A stretch of DNA of 20,183 bases from Lingula anatina. Its lineage: Eukaryota; Brachiopoda; Lingulata; Lingulida; Lingulidae. The notes beneath the pieces are model-generated. The model saw only the letters and a program-made list of their open reading frames with translations, was not told where the DNA came from and searched no databases. The first letter of the stretch is position 1, and each line of letters begins with the position of its first letter. Shown in pieces: positions 1 through 11,225 of the stretch. Both the position numbers and the translations under genes were made by a program. The DNA is taken from contig NW_019775980.1 of assembly GCF_001039355.2 (NCBI RefSeq), positions 632,316-652,498 on the forward strand, in the 5' to 3' direction.

Positions 1-418
1 GTTACAGAGGGCTATTTTCTTCTGGTTAAACTAATCAGTTATGTCACAAATGGGTGCGTAATTAATTGCATGCATCAGTGTGGAGGGATAAATTTTTATC
101 TTTAATGTACGTCATTGATAATACTTAGCATCAGCTATGTGATGCCTTGCTATTCAGGCACTTACACCAATTTTACTGTCTTATTAGGTCTTTCTTTGTC
201 TTGGATAATTGAAATATGAGAACGAGTGAAGAATTTTTTATGCTTAGATGCACAGCTGTCATTTTTGCCAGATAGTGTAATAATTATTAATTTCCAGCCA
301 TTAAAACACATCAGTAATTGTCCAGTGAATGTGTTTTAGTGATGGTTTCGAACTTGCCCACTTCACAAAGTGAAATGTTGATGATGTTTACCACTTATGC
401 ATTTCAATTAATTTTCAG
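1..418 (+). other. Intron of the diacylglycerol lipase gene (3' part)
   Basis: This AT-rich non-coding stretch ends in a pyrimidine-rich acceptor (AATTTTCAG at 410-418) directly before the first recognisable lipase exon. That exon begins with two bases of a split codon, so at least one coding exon lies further left. I see no other feature here. Confidence 0.8.
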
Positions 419-3400
419 GTATTTTAATCACCAGCTGGCTGATATTAGGACTTGTTCTGATCTCCATTTTCTGTGTATTTGATTCTGGTGGAGCTGCCTA
501 CGTCAAATATACCAAGTATAATTCCTCCCTACGACAGCAACGGAGCTGGAGGAAGCGGTAAGAATGATATGAGTATTCAAGCAAGCCCGCCACAGCCATT
601 TGTTCTGTCAGTTAAATCTTCTCCTCATTGTATGTAAATGCATTGTGCAATCAAAGTATTTGTAGTAACATTTTGCCTGCATGAAGTCAGACAGTGAAGC
701 TAGTCGGACAGTGATTGAGTCAGTCATACCTATTTGCATTCAAAAAATTAAACAAGACAGTTAGAAATTGACTTTGACTTTTTTGTACACTTCTGTTTGC
801 TGTTTTGAGAATCATTAATGATTAAAGCAAAATGTCAATATTACCTAATATAGAGAAGTCATTTTTTGCAGTTTAGAGAATTGAATGAGTTGCTTAATTT
901 GATCATTCCTGAGCTCTGTCAGACATGTTCTTGTTAATAAATTATTGGTGTTACACGAAAGACATATTATTAAATCAACAGTCATGTTATCTCACATACA
1001 TGTTCCTCAGTCGTGTCTCCACAGTAACAGAACTAATCTTTTGGATGGTTATCACATACTTGTGAAAAATACAGGTGTGTTCCATAAAGAACTCTCTTGT
1101 TTGGAGGGGTGGGGCATTTTAATTTCATCAATTGATGGTGTGTTTTATCAATTAATTGATTCATCAATTAATTGATAAATTAATTAATTAATTGATTCAT
1201 CAATTGATTTATTTCAGAGGGATGGGGATGATGGGATGGGCTCACTTTGTATTGCTTAGAAAGGATAGTGATTCTTGATATGCATTATGCATCTAGGATC
1301 TTTCCAGTCTCATGATTTCTAATTGAATTTCAGGAAGCAAGTGCTTAGTTATAGAAAGCGTTGGGAAAGGCGTTTTAGATGGTGGTGCTGTTGTGTGGGC
1401 TCAGCTGACAGAAGACGGGTAAGTCAGGCCTAGTCTGTCCGTTATTGAAACAATGGGGATCATCCCATAAGATCAGCAGGTGTCAAGTGTGAAAAAATAT
1501 TGCAGTGGAAATTATCTGCCTAAAATGAGGGTGTTGGCACTATGTGACATCACACAAGGCTAGAAAATGTCCAAGAATCCATGTGATGTTGAGTTAATTT
1601 TATAACAGTTAAGGTGAAACTCTGTTTGCAGGGAATGACATCTTAGTAATCAATTCACAAATGATATGATTATTTTATGTTTAATTGTAGCCCAAATTAG
1701 TGTTCTGCATAGCATAATGAAGACTAAGGGCCATTCTCCATTTGTTTTTCAGACCACCACTTTTGCAGAAATAGCTGATCTGTTCACCCAGTACTTTGGA
1801 GAATTGGATGTTGTCCCTTCAGATGTAGTGGCTGGGCTAGTGCTACTTCGACAGTATCAGAAGAAACGAATGGCCATCACTGCGTCAAAGGTATTAATTC
1901 TAAATCAATAATACTATCAAAACGTTTCTGTGTGAATTATTATAACCATCAAGGTGTTGTAAGTTTTTGCAATTATTTGATACATAGGAATTTGCTAGCC
2001 TTTTCCCATTTGCCCAAATTCCTTTGAGACTTTCTCAACTAGGTCGTGAGCAGCCAGCCCAAATTGCCAGACATGAGGTATTACATGATTAATCATCATA
2101 CCTGGATGTCCCCTGTGTATTAACCCTTTATGGGTGGCAGAGTTTACTTTTCTTATGCATGGATATTTCTCCTTTCTGTCAAAGATTAATTATTTCAAAA
2201 TTTGATCAATATTGTATGCGCTAGACTCACATAATCTGAATAAACTGCCATAGTCAGGAAGTTGTATTGAATTTTCAGATTCTATTTTCAGGGAACCAAT
2301 GACATATACCAGTTTCTGTCTGGAGTGCCAGTGTGTCCCAACACAAGATTTTTACGTCTTACCTCACCAGCAGTTCTAGCAGACTATAAAAAGACTGCTC
2401 ATTTTATGAGATATGCAGCGGGAGCCTATGGCTGGCCATTTTACATATATGTTAATCCGTGTACAGGGTGCTGTAGTCTTTTTCCTAAATTGATGTAAGT
2501 TTATCTAAATGAGTGGTAACAAACACACATACATACAAATATACAGGGTTTGAATTAACAAGAGAAAAATTAGAAAAGAGAAAAGTCTAACTTTCATTGT
2601 GATATGATCAGTATTTTAGCTAACAATTGGCATTACAGTCACAAAAATTAGATTTGTCAACGCATTTGCTAAGTCCTGAAGAAAGGGTTCTTAAGTTGCA
2701 GATTGTAATTCAGTTCAGGAGGTTTCAAATTAAAGATTCTTCAAAACTTTGAAAGATATACCGCTGGGTCTTGTTGAGGATAAATAGAAAAACTGCGTGC
2801 ACAGTGCTTAATTTAAAGAAATTGCTAGATTATTCAACATGGAAATTAAGATTTCATTGTAATTATATTCAATTTCGAGCATAAAAACTGAAATACTCAA
2901 TGTAACAATGTATGCAGTAAGCTATCAAGCAACATTTATCTTGCTTGGATGTTATATTGAAGTTTATGTACCCTAAATTATCATTTCAGGTGCAAATGTT
3001 GTTGCTGTTGTGAAACCAGTCTTGGACTTAAGACCACATTGATTGGAGACAACTGTTGTAGCTGCCATTATGCTGCTCTTCTGAAAAGATCTGGGTGCAG
3101 GGAGGCAGACTTGGTCTACGTTACATGGCACAATCAGGTGGGCGTTTTCCATTAATCTGTACAAGTATTAGAATTAGGATAGTAAACTTGGTGCTGCCAT
3201 TATTGTGCTTTAAGGCAGTTAGGTGTGTTACGTGACAGCTTCACACAATTTCTTAGATTTTTCATGTTATATTTGTGTCTACTGATATCATATTTCTTAA
3301 ATTTTTCCCCTCACTATGACCTTATCACTGACTCAGAGTTTTTTGCTCTGATTTGGAACCATTTGCTTTGGGATTCTCGAAGAAAAGGTTTTAAATCTGT

Positions 3401-6400
3401 GTGAAATATATAACTGTATTTTTCTCTCTGCTTAGATTGATGAGACCCCTTTTTATGTGGCAATTGATCAGAAGTACAAGAAGATAGTGATAGCAATCAG
3501 AGGGACTTTATCATTTGAAGATGTCCTCACAGATTTGTCTGCCGACGTGGAACCTCTCCCTGTCGATCCACCAAGAGAAGACTGGCTTGGGCATAAGGTG
3601 AGATGTTTTTTTTTTCTCTCTGGATAAAAAGCAAATAAAGATAAAGATAAAAAGCAATAGCAATTTTGACTACCCGGAACCTGTTATCAAACATGCCAAT
3701 ATTTACCATATAGATGCAATGTTTACTGTGTGGTTCACAAGTTCAGCTGAACAGTTCTTGGCAGTGGCTTGCAGGCTGTTGTTCTCTCTTCTTGAATAAA
3801 AGCGCAGAGACCTTGTTTTGTAATGGTGATTTGTTTATTGTTGTAACAATCATTAACAGATAGCAAAGACAGTAATAACAATCAAAAGCTTAAGGGCATT
3901 GTCATTCTGAGATGTTTTTGAGAAGGTTGAAGTGGATGCAAGTTTTTGAATAACTTTAATCCAAAATCATCCTCACATATTAAAAAGAATTATAATATTG
4001 CACATTCAGGGCATAGTGATGGCTGCCAAGTATGTCCAGAGTAAACTGAAGGAGGGAAGACTGATACAACAGGCACAGAGCAGGTGTCAGGCAGTGAGTA
4101 CAGGGAAAACCATTTGTTTGTTCAGTTGTTAATCATTTTAGTCACTGAACGTACAGCTTTTTTGCCATAAACCTTTTGAAAATTTACAAATAAAAGACTG
4201 AAGAGTGGTAACTTTATTTTGTGTTGTATAAGCAGTCGGATTATGTCATGTACTTTAATTTATTGCTTGAGTTATTATTCAACTCAAAGTAGAATTATTT
4301 CAACAAAGACTTTAACTGATCAATTATAGCTAAGAAAATGAAATTTAAGTACTAAATATTCTTTGACATTCACCAGAAGAATTTGACTCAATTATTCTAT
4401 TTTGAGCCAGTTGAAGTTTAGCTTTTATGTAGTCAGCTTCCTCATAAAATAACATCTTTTTGCTTTAAAGCTTTCATAAAATATTAATCTATTTCAAGCC
4501 TCACTGATATGTTTTTGGTACTATAAGCAAGCCAAAATGTTATCTGAGTGGTAAAATATATCTCAAATTTTTTAAAAAATATTTCAATCTCCCAGGAGGA
4601 CCCAAGTGGCCAGGCCTATGGTGTGGTGGTAGTTGGTCACTCCCTAGGTGCAGGGACAGCTGCTATCCTGGCCATGTTACTCCAGAAGGAATATCCAACT
4701 CTGCATTGCTATGCCTACTCTCCACCTGGGGGGTTGCTGAGGTAAAACAGAAAATTTTCTTTTGATGAGAAATGAAGAAGATTCATATAGGATATGGGCA
4801 GAGTATTGTTTATTTTGTAAATATTGTGTAGTAGTCTTAGCTTCTTCATAAGAAACATTAAATTGTAGTTTTATGATCATGCTTATTCCTTTTACTTCAC
4901 TGGGTTGTCAGAGTAGTTCTGAACCATACTATACATAGTTTGCGATCTGTGTGACACTTATTTTCATCCATTGAAATCTGCACTAAATTTTCAAGTTTTG
5001 ACCAATAAAAATGGTTTTTAAAAGCAGTTATGCAGTCAGACTTTGTGAGATTTACAGGTAAAGGTCTTATATTCCTTTTTATATTTCAGCAAAGCTGCAA
5101 TGGAGGAGTCCAAATCTTATGTTACTTCAGTGGTTGTTGGCAAAGATATTATCACAAGGTAATAAATGTGCGGTGAACTAATTGAATGTGCTTAAAATGA
5201 TACAGAATATTTAATATATGATCTCAGAATTTTTTATTCAGTTTTAGAAAAAAAGAATGAAATAATGAATACTCTGAATTAAGATGTTAATATATAATTA
5301 TGTTAATAAAAATGTTCTATTTTCCAGACTTGGGCTTCCTCAGTTAGAAACAGTCCGTGCAAACTTAATCAACATCATCAAAAGGAGTAGAAGTTCCAAG
5401 GTAGGTAGTGACAAAAGTTTAAACCACATGTCAATAAAAGTTTACATCATCTCATACAAATTATTTTAACTTTCGATGCAAGAATAATTTCTATTGAAAA
5501 CCCTGGGTATGTCTTGTCAACTTATGTAAAAAAATATAAGGCAAAAAATACCTATCTTCTCTCTGTAATGTAATAATGTAAAGAGGGGGGGCATTTGTTT
5601 AAATACAAAGTCATTCTTAATATCTGTAATAACATTCTGTGTACTTCCAGTGGAGGATCATCACAGGAGGCATGTGTCGCTGCTGCCCTACCGATATGGA
5701 GAGTTATTTTTATGACTTCCAAGAAGAACTCAACAGGGGTTCACGGACTCCGAGAACTTCCGACTCCGCTAATCACTCGTCTATTGACCAAATCAGTCAG
5801 CCACCCAGTCAGCCCCTATATCCTCCTGGTAGAATCATACACATTGTTAGAGCTCATCCGAAATCAGATGGGTAAGGACAAAGTGTGATTTCTTTACTGT
5901 AAGATCCTCTGTTCAAATAGCCCCATGACTTCAACATGTCTTAAAGATGTGCATGCTTTCAGTGTAATTATTTGCAATTCATAGTTTGTGCACTGCTAGT
6001 AATTTTTAAATCACAGGTCTTATTTTTATTCTGCCTGAAGAACAATGGTTTCAGATAAAGGTTGCTACATGTGTATTGTTATCACAACATTGCATTTTGA
6101 AAATTGAAACTGCTTTTGTGTCACTTAAGCTTCTTTTGAAGATGAAGAACAAGTTGATTCCCTGTTTTAAATGCTATGTTGCAGACCTGTGTGTGGTTCC
6201 AGAGAGCCAGTATACCAAGCCATATGGGCAGACAACAATGACTTCCATGAGATTTTAGTTTCCCCTAGAATGATGACAGACCATATGCCAGAGAGGGTCA
6301 TGGAAGCCCTGAATAAGGTACTGGTGCCCAGGCAAAAGGGCAGCTTATTAGATAATTACCAACTACTTAAGATAGTTTAGTATGATGAAGTAAAAAAGTA

Positions 6401-8812
6401 GAAAGATTTGTTATTGATAAACTTTGATTGATTTTAAGGATATAAATGTTTTGCTAGATAATGTTTATTTGATTCCAGAGTATTGTTTTATACTTTATGC
6501 ACTAAAAAGATAAAATCAACCTCTGCGGGCGGGCAGATCTTCATTTTATGAATGTTAGAGGGGCTTCACAAAGTTGACCAAAGCATTGTTATTGATATGA
6601 TTCATGTGACATGCTGTTAATAAACTAAGTCTATTTCATTGCAATTTGGTTGGTTTCTTCTCATAAACCATGAATAATAAATATAATAATAATGCTTTTT
6701 CTTTATTTTGGTGCAATGGTTTTATATTTGAAACTTAATTATTTTGAATTCTAGGTGCTTGTGAATGTTGGACCAAGTAAACCAAGTCGTAGACTTCCAG
6801 AACACGAGAGGAGAGCTCTCCTGACATCAGATACTACGGATACTATGGAGATGAGAGCTCCTAGGCCTGACAAGTAAGAAACTACCAGTTTTAGGATTTA
6901 CTTTGTTTTATATTATGCCAAGAAAACAAGTTAAAATAAGGTTCTGTTAAGAAAAAAGCTCACAGGGGTGTCAGAATAGTAGATTTTATCTCGTAGATGT
7001 TTCATTTGATAGATGATTGTCACTTTGAATTTGCATCAGTTGAGTTAAGATAAAGCAAATTACCTGCAAATTATAGTCTTTACTTTAAATGCATAAATTT
7101 TTTGCCAAGGGAAAAAAAACAAGGCATCTGATGAGCAGATTTCAGACTTTTTGGGAGCCAAAAATATCATTTATGAGATCAACGCAGAGGGCCCTTAGGA
7201 CTCCATGCCATATTTCCGGACTTTTTCTCTAAATGGCAATCTCATCTCTGAATAAGAGAAAATTCCTGAGAAGCAAAGATTAATGGATCTTAGACAAAGA
7301 GCATACAATTACAACAGGGATTATATTTTTCCAACTATTGGCAGATTCTCAACATTTTAGTTGGTGTGGTGCTGTCAACAATTATGAAATTTTCCGACTA
7401 ACTTTGGATTTCTGACTATGTGGGTGGTGTTGGTGCTTACAACAGTAATGAGATTTTTCCTGCTATCAAAGGATTATGACTTTATGGTAGCTAAAAATTC
7501 TTATCTTATACAGTCTCTTTGCTCTTGTTTCAGCCTGTGTCTGGAGTCCAGCTACACTGGCAGTTTTCCTGAGGAGCCTGATATTCCCAACCCCAGTAGA
7601 CATTCCAGTCTGAGCTGGGAGTATACATCTCCTCTAGAGGCAGCCGTCTCCACCCCAGATAAACTAGATGACGCCAACCCCACTGGGGTGGTAGTCAAGC
7701 CAGGGGAGAAGACGGCCACACAGACCCAGTTATTTTTGACTGATGAATTAGGCAGTTCCCCTACCAGAAGTTTAAACAGGTCTAGAACGTATCCCTTCAG
7801 AAGTGGGAGGCAGCCTGTGATGGTAGATGTGGAGCCAGCCCCCATTGCTACTCCTGAAAGCCTCTCCGATACCTCCAGTGTGGGCTCCAGTAGCAGTGGG
7901 TCTAGGAAGTATCTCGGTGGTTTTTTGAAACTTTCTGAAGGGTTCGACAAAATGGACCCCATTGCTGCCTCCCCCAGTCATCATAAGTCTAAAGGAGGGG
8001 ACGGCAGTGTGGCGCCGCCACCTACTCCATTACACAGCACTGTGCAGGACGGAGGGAATGACAGCACTTTGTCTGATATTCTTAACTGGGCCGCCCAGCC
8101 TCCTGTTGCACAGTCTACGCCATATAGAAACACAATCACCACTACAGCACAAGTTGAATCTCACCCCAAGCAATTGAATCTTGATCAGGATGAGAATCCT
8201 GATGCTGACGTTGTTGACAGTAATGCTGAAGGTGATGGCAGCAGTAAACTGTCTGACTTCAATACCAGAAGTCAGATAATTGGAGAGAAATTGAAAAAGG
8301 CAGAGTGCACAGACTCGTATAAACTTACGTTTGCTGAGAGTAGTTCAAGTGCGCGTCAGGCTATTAGTGAAGGAGATTGTACCCAAAATGGGTATGTCCC
8401 TCACTCCCCCACCCATGGTAACCAGCAGTTATATAATGATGTGACAGGCCATTATTCTCAAGGGGGGCGTGGCTACCCTCATGGGGGTTACCAGGCACCA
8501 TTTCAGCACTCGGAATCTGACACCCATTTGGACCACGCTGTGTACAAGCCAGACCAGATACACAGAACCAAAGATATTGAAGATATTAAAGAAATGGAGG
8601 ACACTGAACCTGTCTTTGAGGACAAAGACAGTGAGGACACTCCCACTAAGCTGATGCGGCAGAGACATTTTAGTTCACCGGCAATGCAAACTGTATTGTC
8701 AAAATCGGAAAGTAACAAAAAGTCGGATGACCAATTGAAACTTCTGCCCTCCCCTCACGAAGAGTTGGATGAGGTATTTGAAGTCTCAAGTGAAAAAGAT
8801 AGCACTTTCTAA
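419..8812 (+). CDS. DAGLA: sn-1-specific diacylglycerol lipase, alpha type (3' fourteen exons; N-terminus outside window)
   Basis: Exons read as 419-557, 1334-1418, 1753-1890, 2292-2494, 2990-3137, 3436-3597, 4010-4093, 4596-4741, 5090-5158, 5328-5400, 5651-5871, 6185-6317, 6755-6873 and 7534-8812. All introns are GT-AG. The phases join into one frame of 998 complete residues (numbered from the codon at 421), ending at TAA 8810-8812. Residues 1-22 are a membrane helix matching the fourth helix of the family. A Cys-rich patch lies at 177-213. The class 3 lipase fold starts near the IAIRGTLS motif. The nucleophile is Ser335 in GHSLGAG (codon 4641-4643) and the acid is Asp387 in VGKDI (codon 5145-5147); their 52-residue spacing equals that of human Ser472 and Asp524. 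The catalytic His lies in the PPGRIIH..R.HP stretch (codons 5840 or 5855). Known role: cuts diacylglycerol at sn-1 in the membrane to give 2-arachidonoylglycerol. The 425-residue tail in the last exon, with an ESLSDT block, indicates the alpha form rather than the short-tailed beta form. About 130 residues are missing on the left, judged from the human protein. Confidence 0.95.
1117..1213. repeat. AT-rich palindromic repeat in a lipase intron
   Basis: Bases 1144-1160 and 1163-1179 are perfect 17-bp inverted arms separated by TC. Each arm contains the self-complementary unit ATCAATTAATTGAT. A 19-bp segment at 1151-1169 recurs exactly at 1187-1205. The block lies inside the intron between the exons ending at 557 and starting at 1334. 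Confidence 0.85.
7363..7480 (+). repeat. Degenerate tandem duplication before the last lipase exon
   Basis: Bases 7363-7416 and 7426-7480 align at a 63-bp offset with roughly three quarters of bases shared by eye, for example GTCAACAATTATGAAAT against TTACAACAGTAATGAGAT. The block is in the intron directly upstream of the tail exon. It keeps a reading frame open into that exon, so an ATG at 7418 could mislead gene finders; the true exon starts at 7534 after TTGTTTCAG. Confidence 0.5.
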
Positions 8813-9301
8813 TATGAGTATACTCGGAGCACATCTGAAATGAAACATGCTTCAAATTACTTCCAATTTGGATAGTTGTTTCTCATTGTACATTTGTTTA
8901 AAACGTGAGAGAAAATATTTTACATAAAAACCATGCTGTTCCCAAATTGTAGTACCACCAAATTGTATTTGCTTAAAGCTTAGTTTGATTTTGATAGAAA
9001 CCAATTCTTTATACATATCATACATGTATGTTTCGTTTATCTTTTATTGTTATCGTCCTGTCTGCAATGCCAGGAGAAAGAAGGCAAGTTTGGGATACGT
9101 TTTAATTGCCAGCAGTATACCCACTGGAAGATTTTATTCTGGGTGGTAGTTTTTAAGTTGTGATACCTAGTATGTCATCAGTGGGGAATTTTTTTGTATA
9201 TTTATTGTTAGTTCTTCTACGTGCTTTTATGTTGTTGTGACAGCTTTTTACTACTGATATCTTCCAGTAATACTTGCCAAAACAAAATTTGACTGATGCG
9301 A

Positions 9302-9309
9302 TGTATATA
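9302..9309 (+). promoter_or_regulatory. Pumilio-type response element in 3' UTR
   Basis: TGTATATA is an exact match to the TGTANATA consensus bound by PUF-family RNA-binding proteins, which generally repress or localise mRNAs. It lies inside the inferred lipase 3' UTR. Such octamers also arise by chance in AT-rich DNA. Confidence 0.3.
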
Positions 9310-9550
9310 TTTATTGTTGAGGAATGCTTAATATGCAAATATTAAATGAAAAAATTTTGCAATACATTTGCCTGATTACTTTTCTTTGTCTTAATACTGG
9401 TATGCTGAGGTTGTGTTTAGGTGTACTTGCTCATGAAGCTGATATATCTTTATGTATTGTGTGCCATTTTATGAATGCAATAGTATTTTGTATCGTATGG
9501 GGGAAAAAAAGGTAGTATCTGCACAGGAAACGGCATCCTTTTTGTCAAGA

Positions 9551-9556
9551 AATAAA
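9551..9556 (+). terminator. Possible proximal poly(A) signal of the lipase gene
   Basis: AATAAA lies 739 bp after the stop codon. It would give a short 3' UTR that keeps the first Pumilio-type site and loses the second. The downstream sequence has some T-rich stretches but no strong GT-rich element. Confidence 0.35.
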
Positions 9557-9695
9557 ATAGGACTGCTGTGATTGTACTGTTGTTAGAATGATATTTTTAC
9601 AGTAAATAGTTCATTTTGTTTTTAAATAACCCACATGATGTTTATAGAAAATGTTAACACATATTGTGTCGCTGTTTTTTCCTCATGGTTATATA

Positions 9696-9703
9696 TGTAC
9701 ATA
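9696..9703 (+). promoter_or_regulatory. Second Pumilio-type response element in 3' UTR
   Basis: TGTACATA is an exact TGTANATA match. It lies between the two candidate poly(A) signals of the lipase gene, so only the longer mRNA form would carry it. Confidence 0.3.
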
Positions 9704-10116
9704 TTTACTTAATTTTTACTTTCTTTCAGCAAATGTGAAAGATTTTGAAAATATTTTGTGTCTGAATTGCAGGTTTCTATTGCTTGCTGTTGCAGAAGCT
9801 TGCCGCAGTACAGTTTGTGTTAATAATGCAACAAGAAAACATTCCATTGTGCAACATTATACTTACATTTAGAAGATTTTGATGGTCACATGTTGACCTA
9901 GTTTATATAGTGTCCTTTGTGGGAGTATTAGTATTTCTGGTTCTAAAAAGAATGTTAATTTTGATATGGAGTGTTTATAAGAAGCAAATGTTGAAATAAG
10001 GTTTTTATAAGACAAAAGTGTGGGTTAACCAAATTTCATATTTCAATTTCAAATTAAAATTATAGCATTAAACTGTTTGGAATATCACGTTTGTAGTAAT
10101 TATGAAGGGAGGAATT

Positions 10117-10128
10117 GGGGGGGGGGGG
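10117..10128 (+). repeat. Poly-G tract (12 G) in the lipase 3' UTR
   Basis: This is an uninterrupted run of twelve G inside an otherwise AT-rich UTR. On the transcript it would be a G-run able to form G-rich structures; its length may vary or be misread by sequencing. Confidence 0.8.
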
Positions 10129-10493
10129 AGTGACAGCTGATTAAATTTTTAAGTGTAAACTTAGCAAGTGAATATGTTTCATGTAGAAATTGTCATGTCT
10201 CTGTGATAGCCTTGATGTTGTATGCTCTTAGTTGATGGTTGCATATTGCCTTTATTGCAGTGTAAATGTTACCAAAAAAGAAATTGCATCAAAATGACTG
10301 AAAATGTTTGCCAAAGTATAGGTTTATATTGAAAAGATCTTTGTAAAATTGTCTCATTCAAAAGTGACAAGTGTGTGATTATGGTAGCATTTTGCTGTAT
10401 TGTTGTGCTGGTAATTATAAGTATTTTTTGCTTTCAAAGCACCAGTTTGAACTGAACTGCTCTGTGTGAGAGAAATGCACCCAATTTGCAGAA

Positions 10494-10499
10494 AATAAA
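10494..10499 (+). terminator. DAGLA: Poly(A) signal of the diacylglycerol lipase gene
   Basis: AATAAA is followed within about 50 bp by a T-rich region with TTTTGTTTTCC, the usual layout of a cleavage site. It is the last such signal on the + strand before the opposing gene's 3' end, which makes it the likely main site. Confidence 0.6.
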
Positions 10500-10593
10500 C
10501 AGCATTTTATACTGGGTTTTAAATATAATGGCCGATTTTGTTTTCCTTTACTATCCTCTGGATTATTATAATGATTAGTCATTACACCAATAT

Positions 10594-10655
10594 TTTATTC
10601 AATTTAAGAAAAGTATCCCTTTTGGACAACAAAATATAAGAAAAAATAGTTTATT
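10594..10655 (-). terminator. SAXO4: Poly(A) signals of the SAXO4-like gene
   Basis: On the minus strand AATAAA occurs at 10650-10655 and again at 10594-10599, about 570 and 630 bp after the TGA at 11226-11228. They are the first canonical signals I find downstream of that stop. Cleavage here would end the transcript within roughly 40-120 bp of the lipase transcript's end. Confidence 0.55.
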
Positions 10656-11225
10656 CAGCAGCATGTATATATATTTTTTGACCACAGCTGTCAAAAGTCA
10701 CTTTATCACATAATTATTTACATTAAAAATTGAAATAGATTTCATTATGGAAAATGTGTAAATGCCAGTCGTACATCATTTGAGCAACTCTAAGTAGTAC
10801 TGCACAAGAAATGGGGATAAAATTTAAACAAAAGCATCCATACTGCAAATTATTATCACATTGATTAAAGGATACATTATGTTAGATATTCAAAAGTACA
10901 AATGAAATGATGTTTGTTTTATGACGATGAAATGAAAACGAGTGATAGGTGGGAAAAGTTCTCTCCTCTTTCTTGGCAAGCTTGAAAAAACATCTACACT
11001 AGCAATTAAAAAAATTATCACAAACACTTTAAGTGTCACTTTCCAATGGCATTTACGAAAATTCTAACAAGAGCCACATAATATAAACATTGTTCATTGA
11101 AAGGTTTTCAAGTTTGTCCATCTGTTCAATGATTTCTTAAGAGAGTTTGACTGTTTACATGACCAGATTCCTTCAACAGGATCCACGGACAAAGTGAAAA
11201 AATATTATGCTAATAAATCCTTATT
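10600..11225 (-). other. SAXO4: 3' UTR of the SAXO4-like gene
   Basis: Non-coding AT-rich sequence between the stop codon and the paired poly(A) signals. Directly after the stop the strand reads AATAAG, a weak variant signal, so a very short UTR is also possible. No long open frame occurs on either strand. Confidence 0.5.

Larger units (their letters stand above)
8813..10520 (+). other. DAGLA: 3' UTR of the diacylglycerol lipase gene
   Basis: AT-rich, non-coding sequence follows the TAA and runs to an AATAAA at 10494-10499 with a T/GT-rich stretch just after it. An earlier AATAAA at 9551-9556 could give a shorter form. The UTR carries two exact Pumilio-type octamers (TGTATATA at 9302-9309, TGTACATA at 9696-9703), AU-rich TATTTAT cores near 9199 and 9308, and a run of twelve G at 10117-10128. 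The extent is inferred from the signals only. Confidence 0.65.

Noticed and set aside
945-1175. 76-codon + strand open frame in a lipase intron
   Set aside because: It lies within an intron, overlaps the AT palindrome, and has no recognisable content.
7418-7533. ATG at 7418 as the start of a 464-residue gene of its own
   Set aside because: The frame from 7534 onward joins in phase to the preceding lipase exon through a good TTGTTTCAG acceptor. The part before it is a degenerate intronic duplication with no protein likeness.
7552-7962. 136-codon minus-strand open frame
   Set aside because: It is the shadow of the lipase tail exon, which has recognisable DAGL-alpha content on the + strand.
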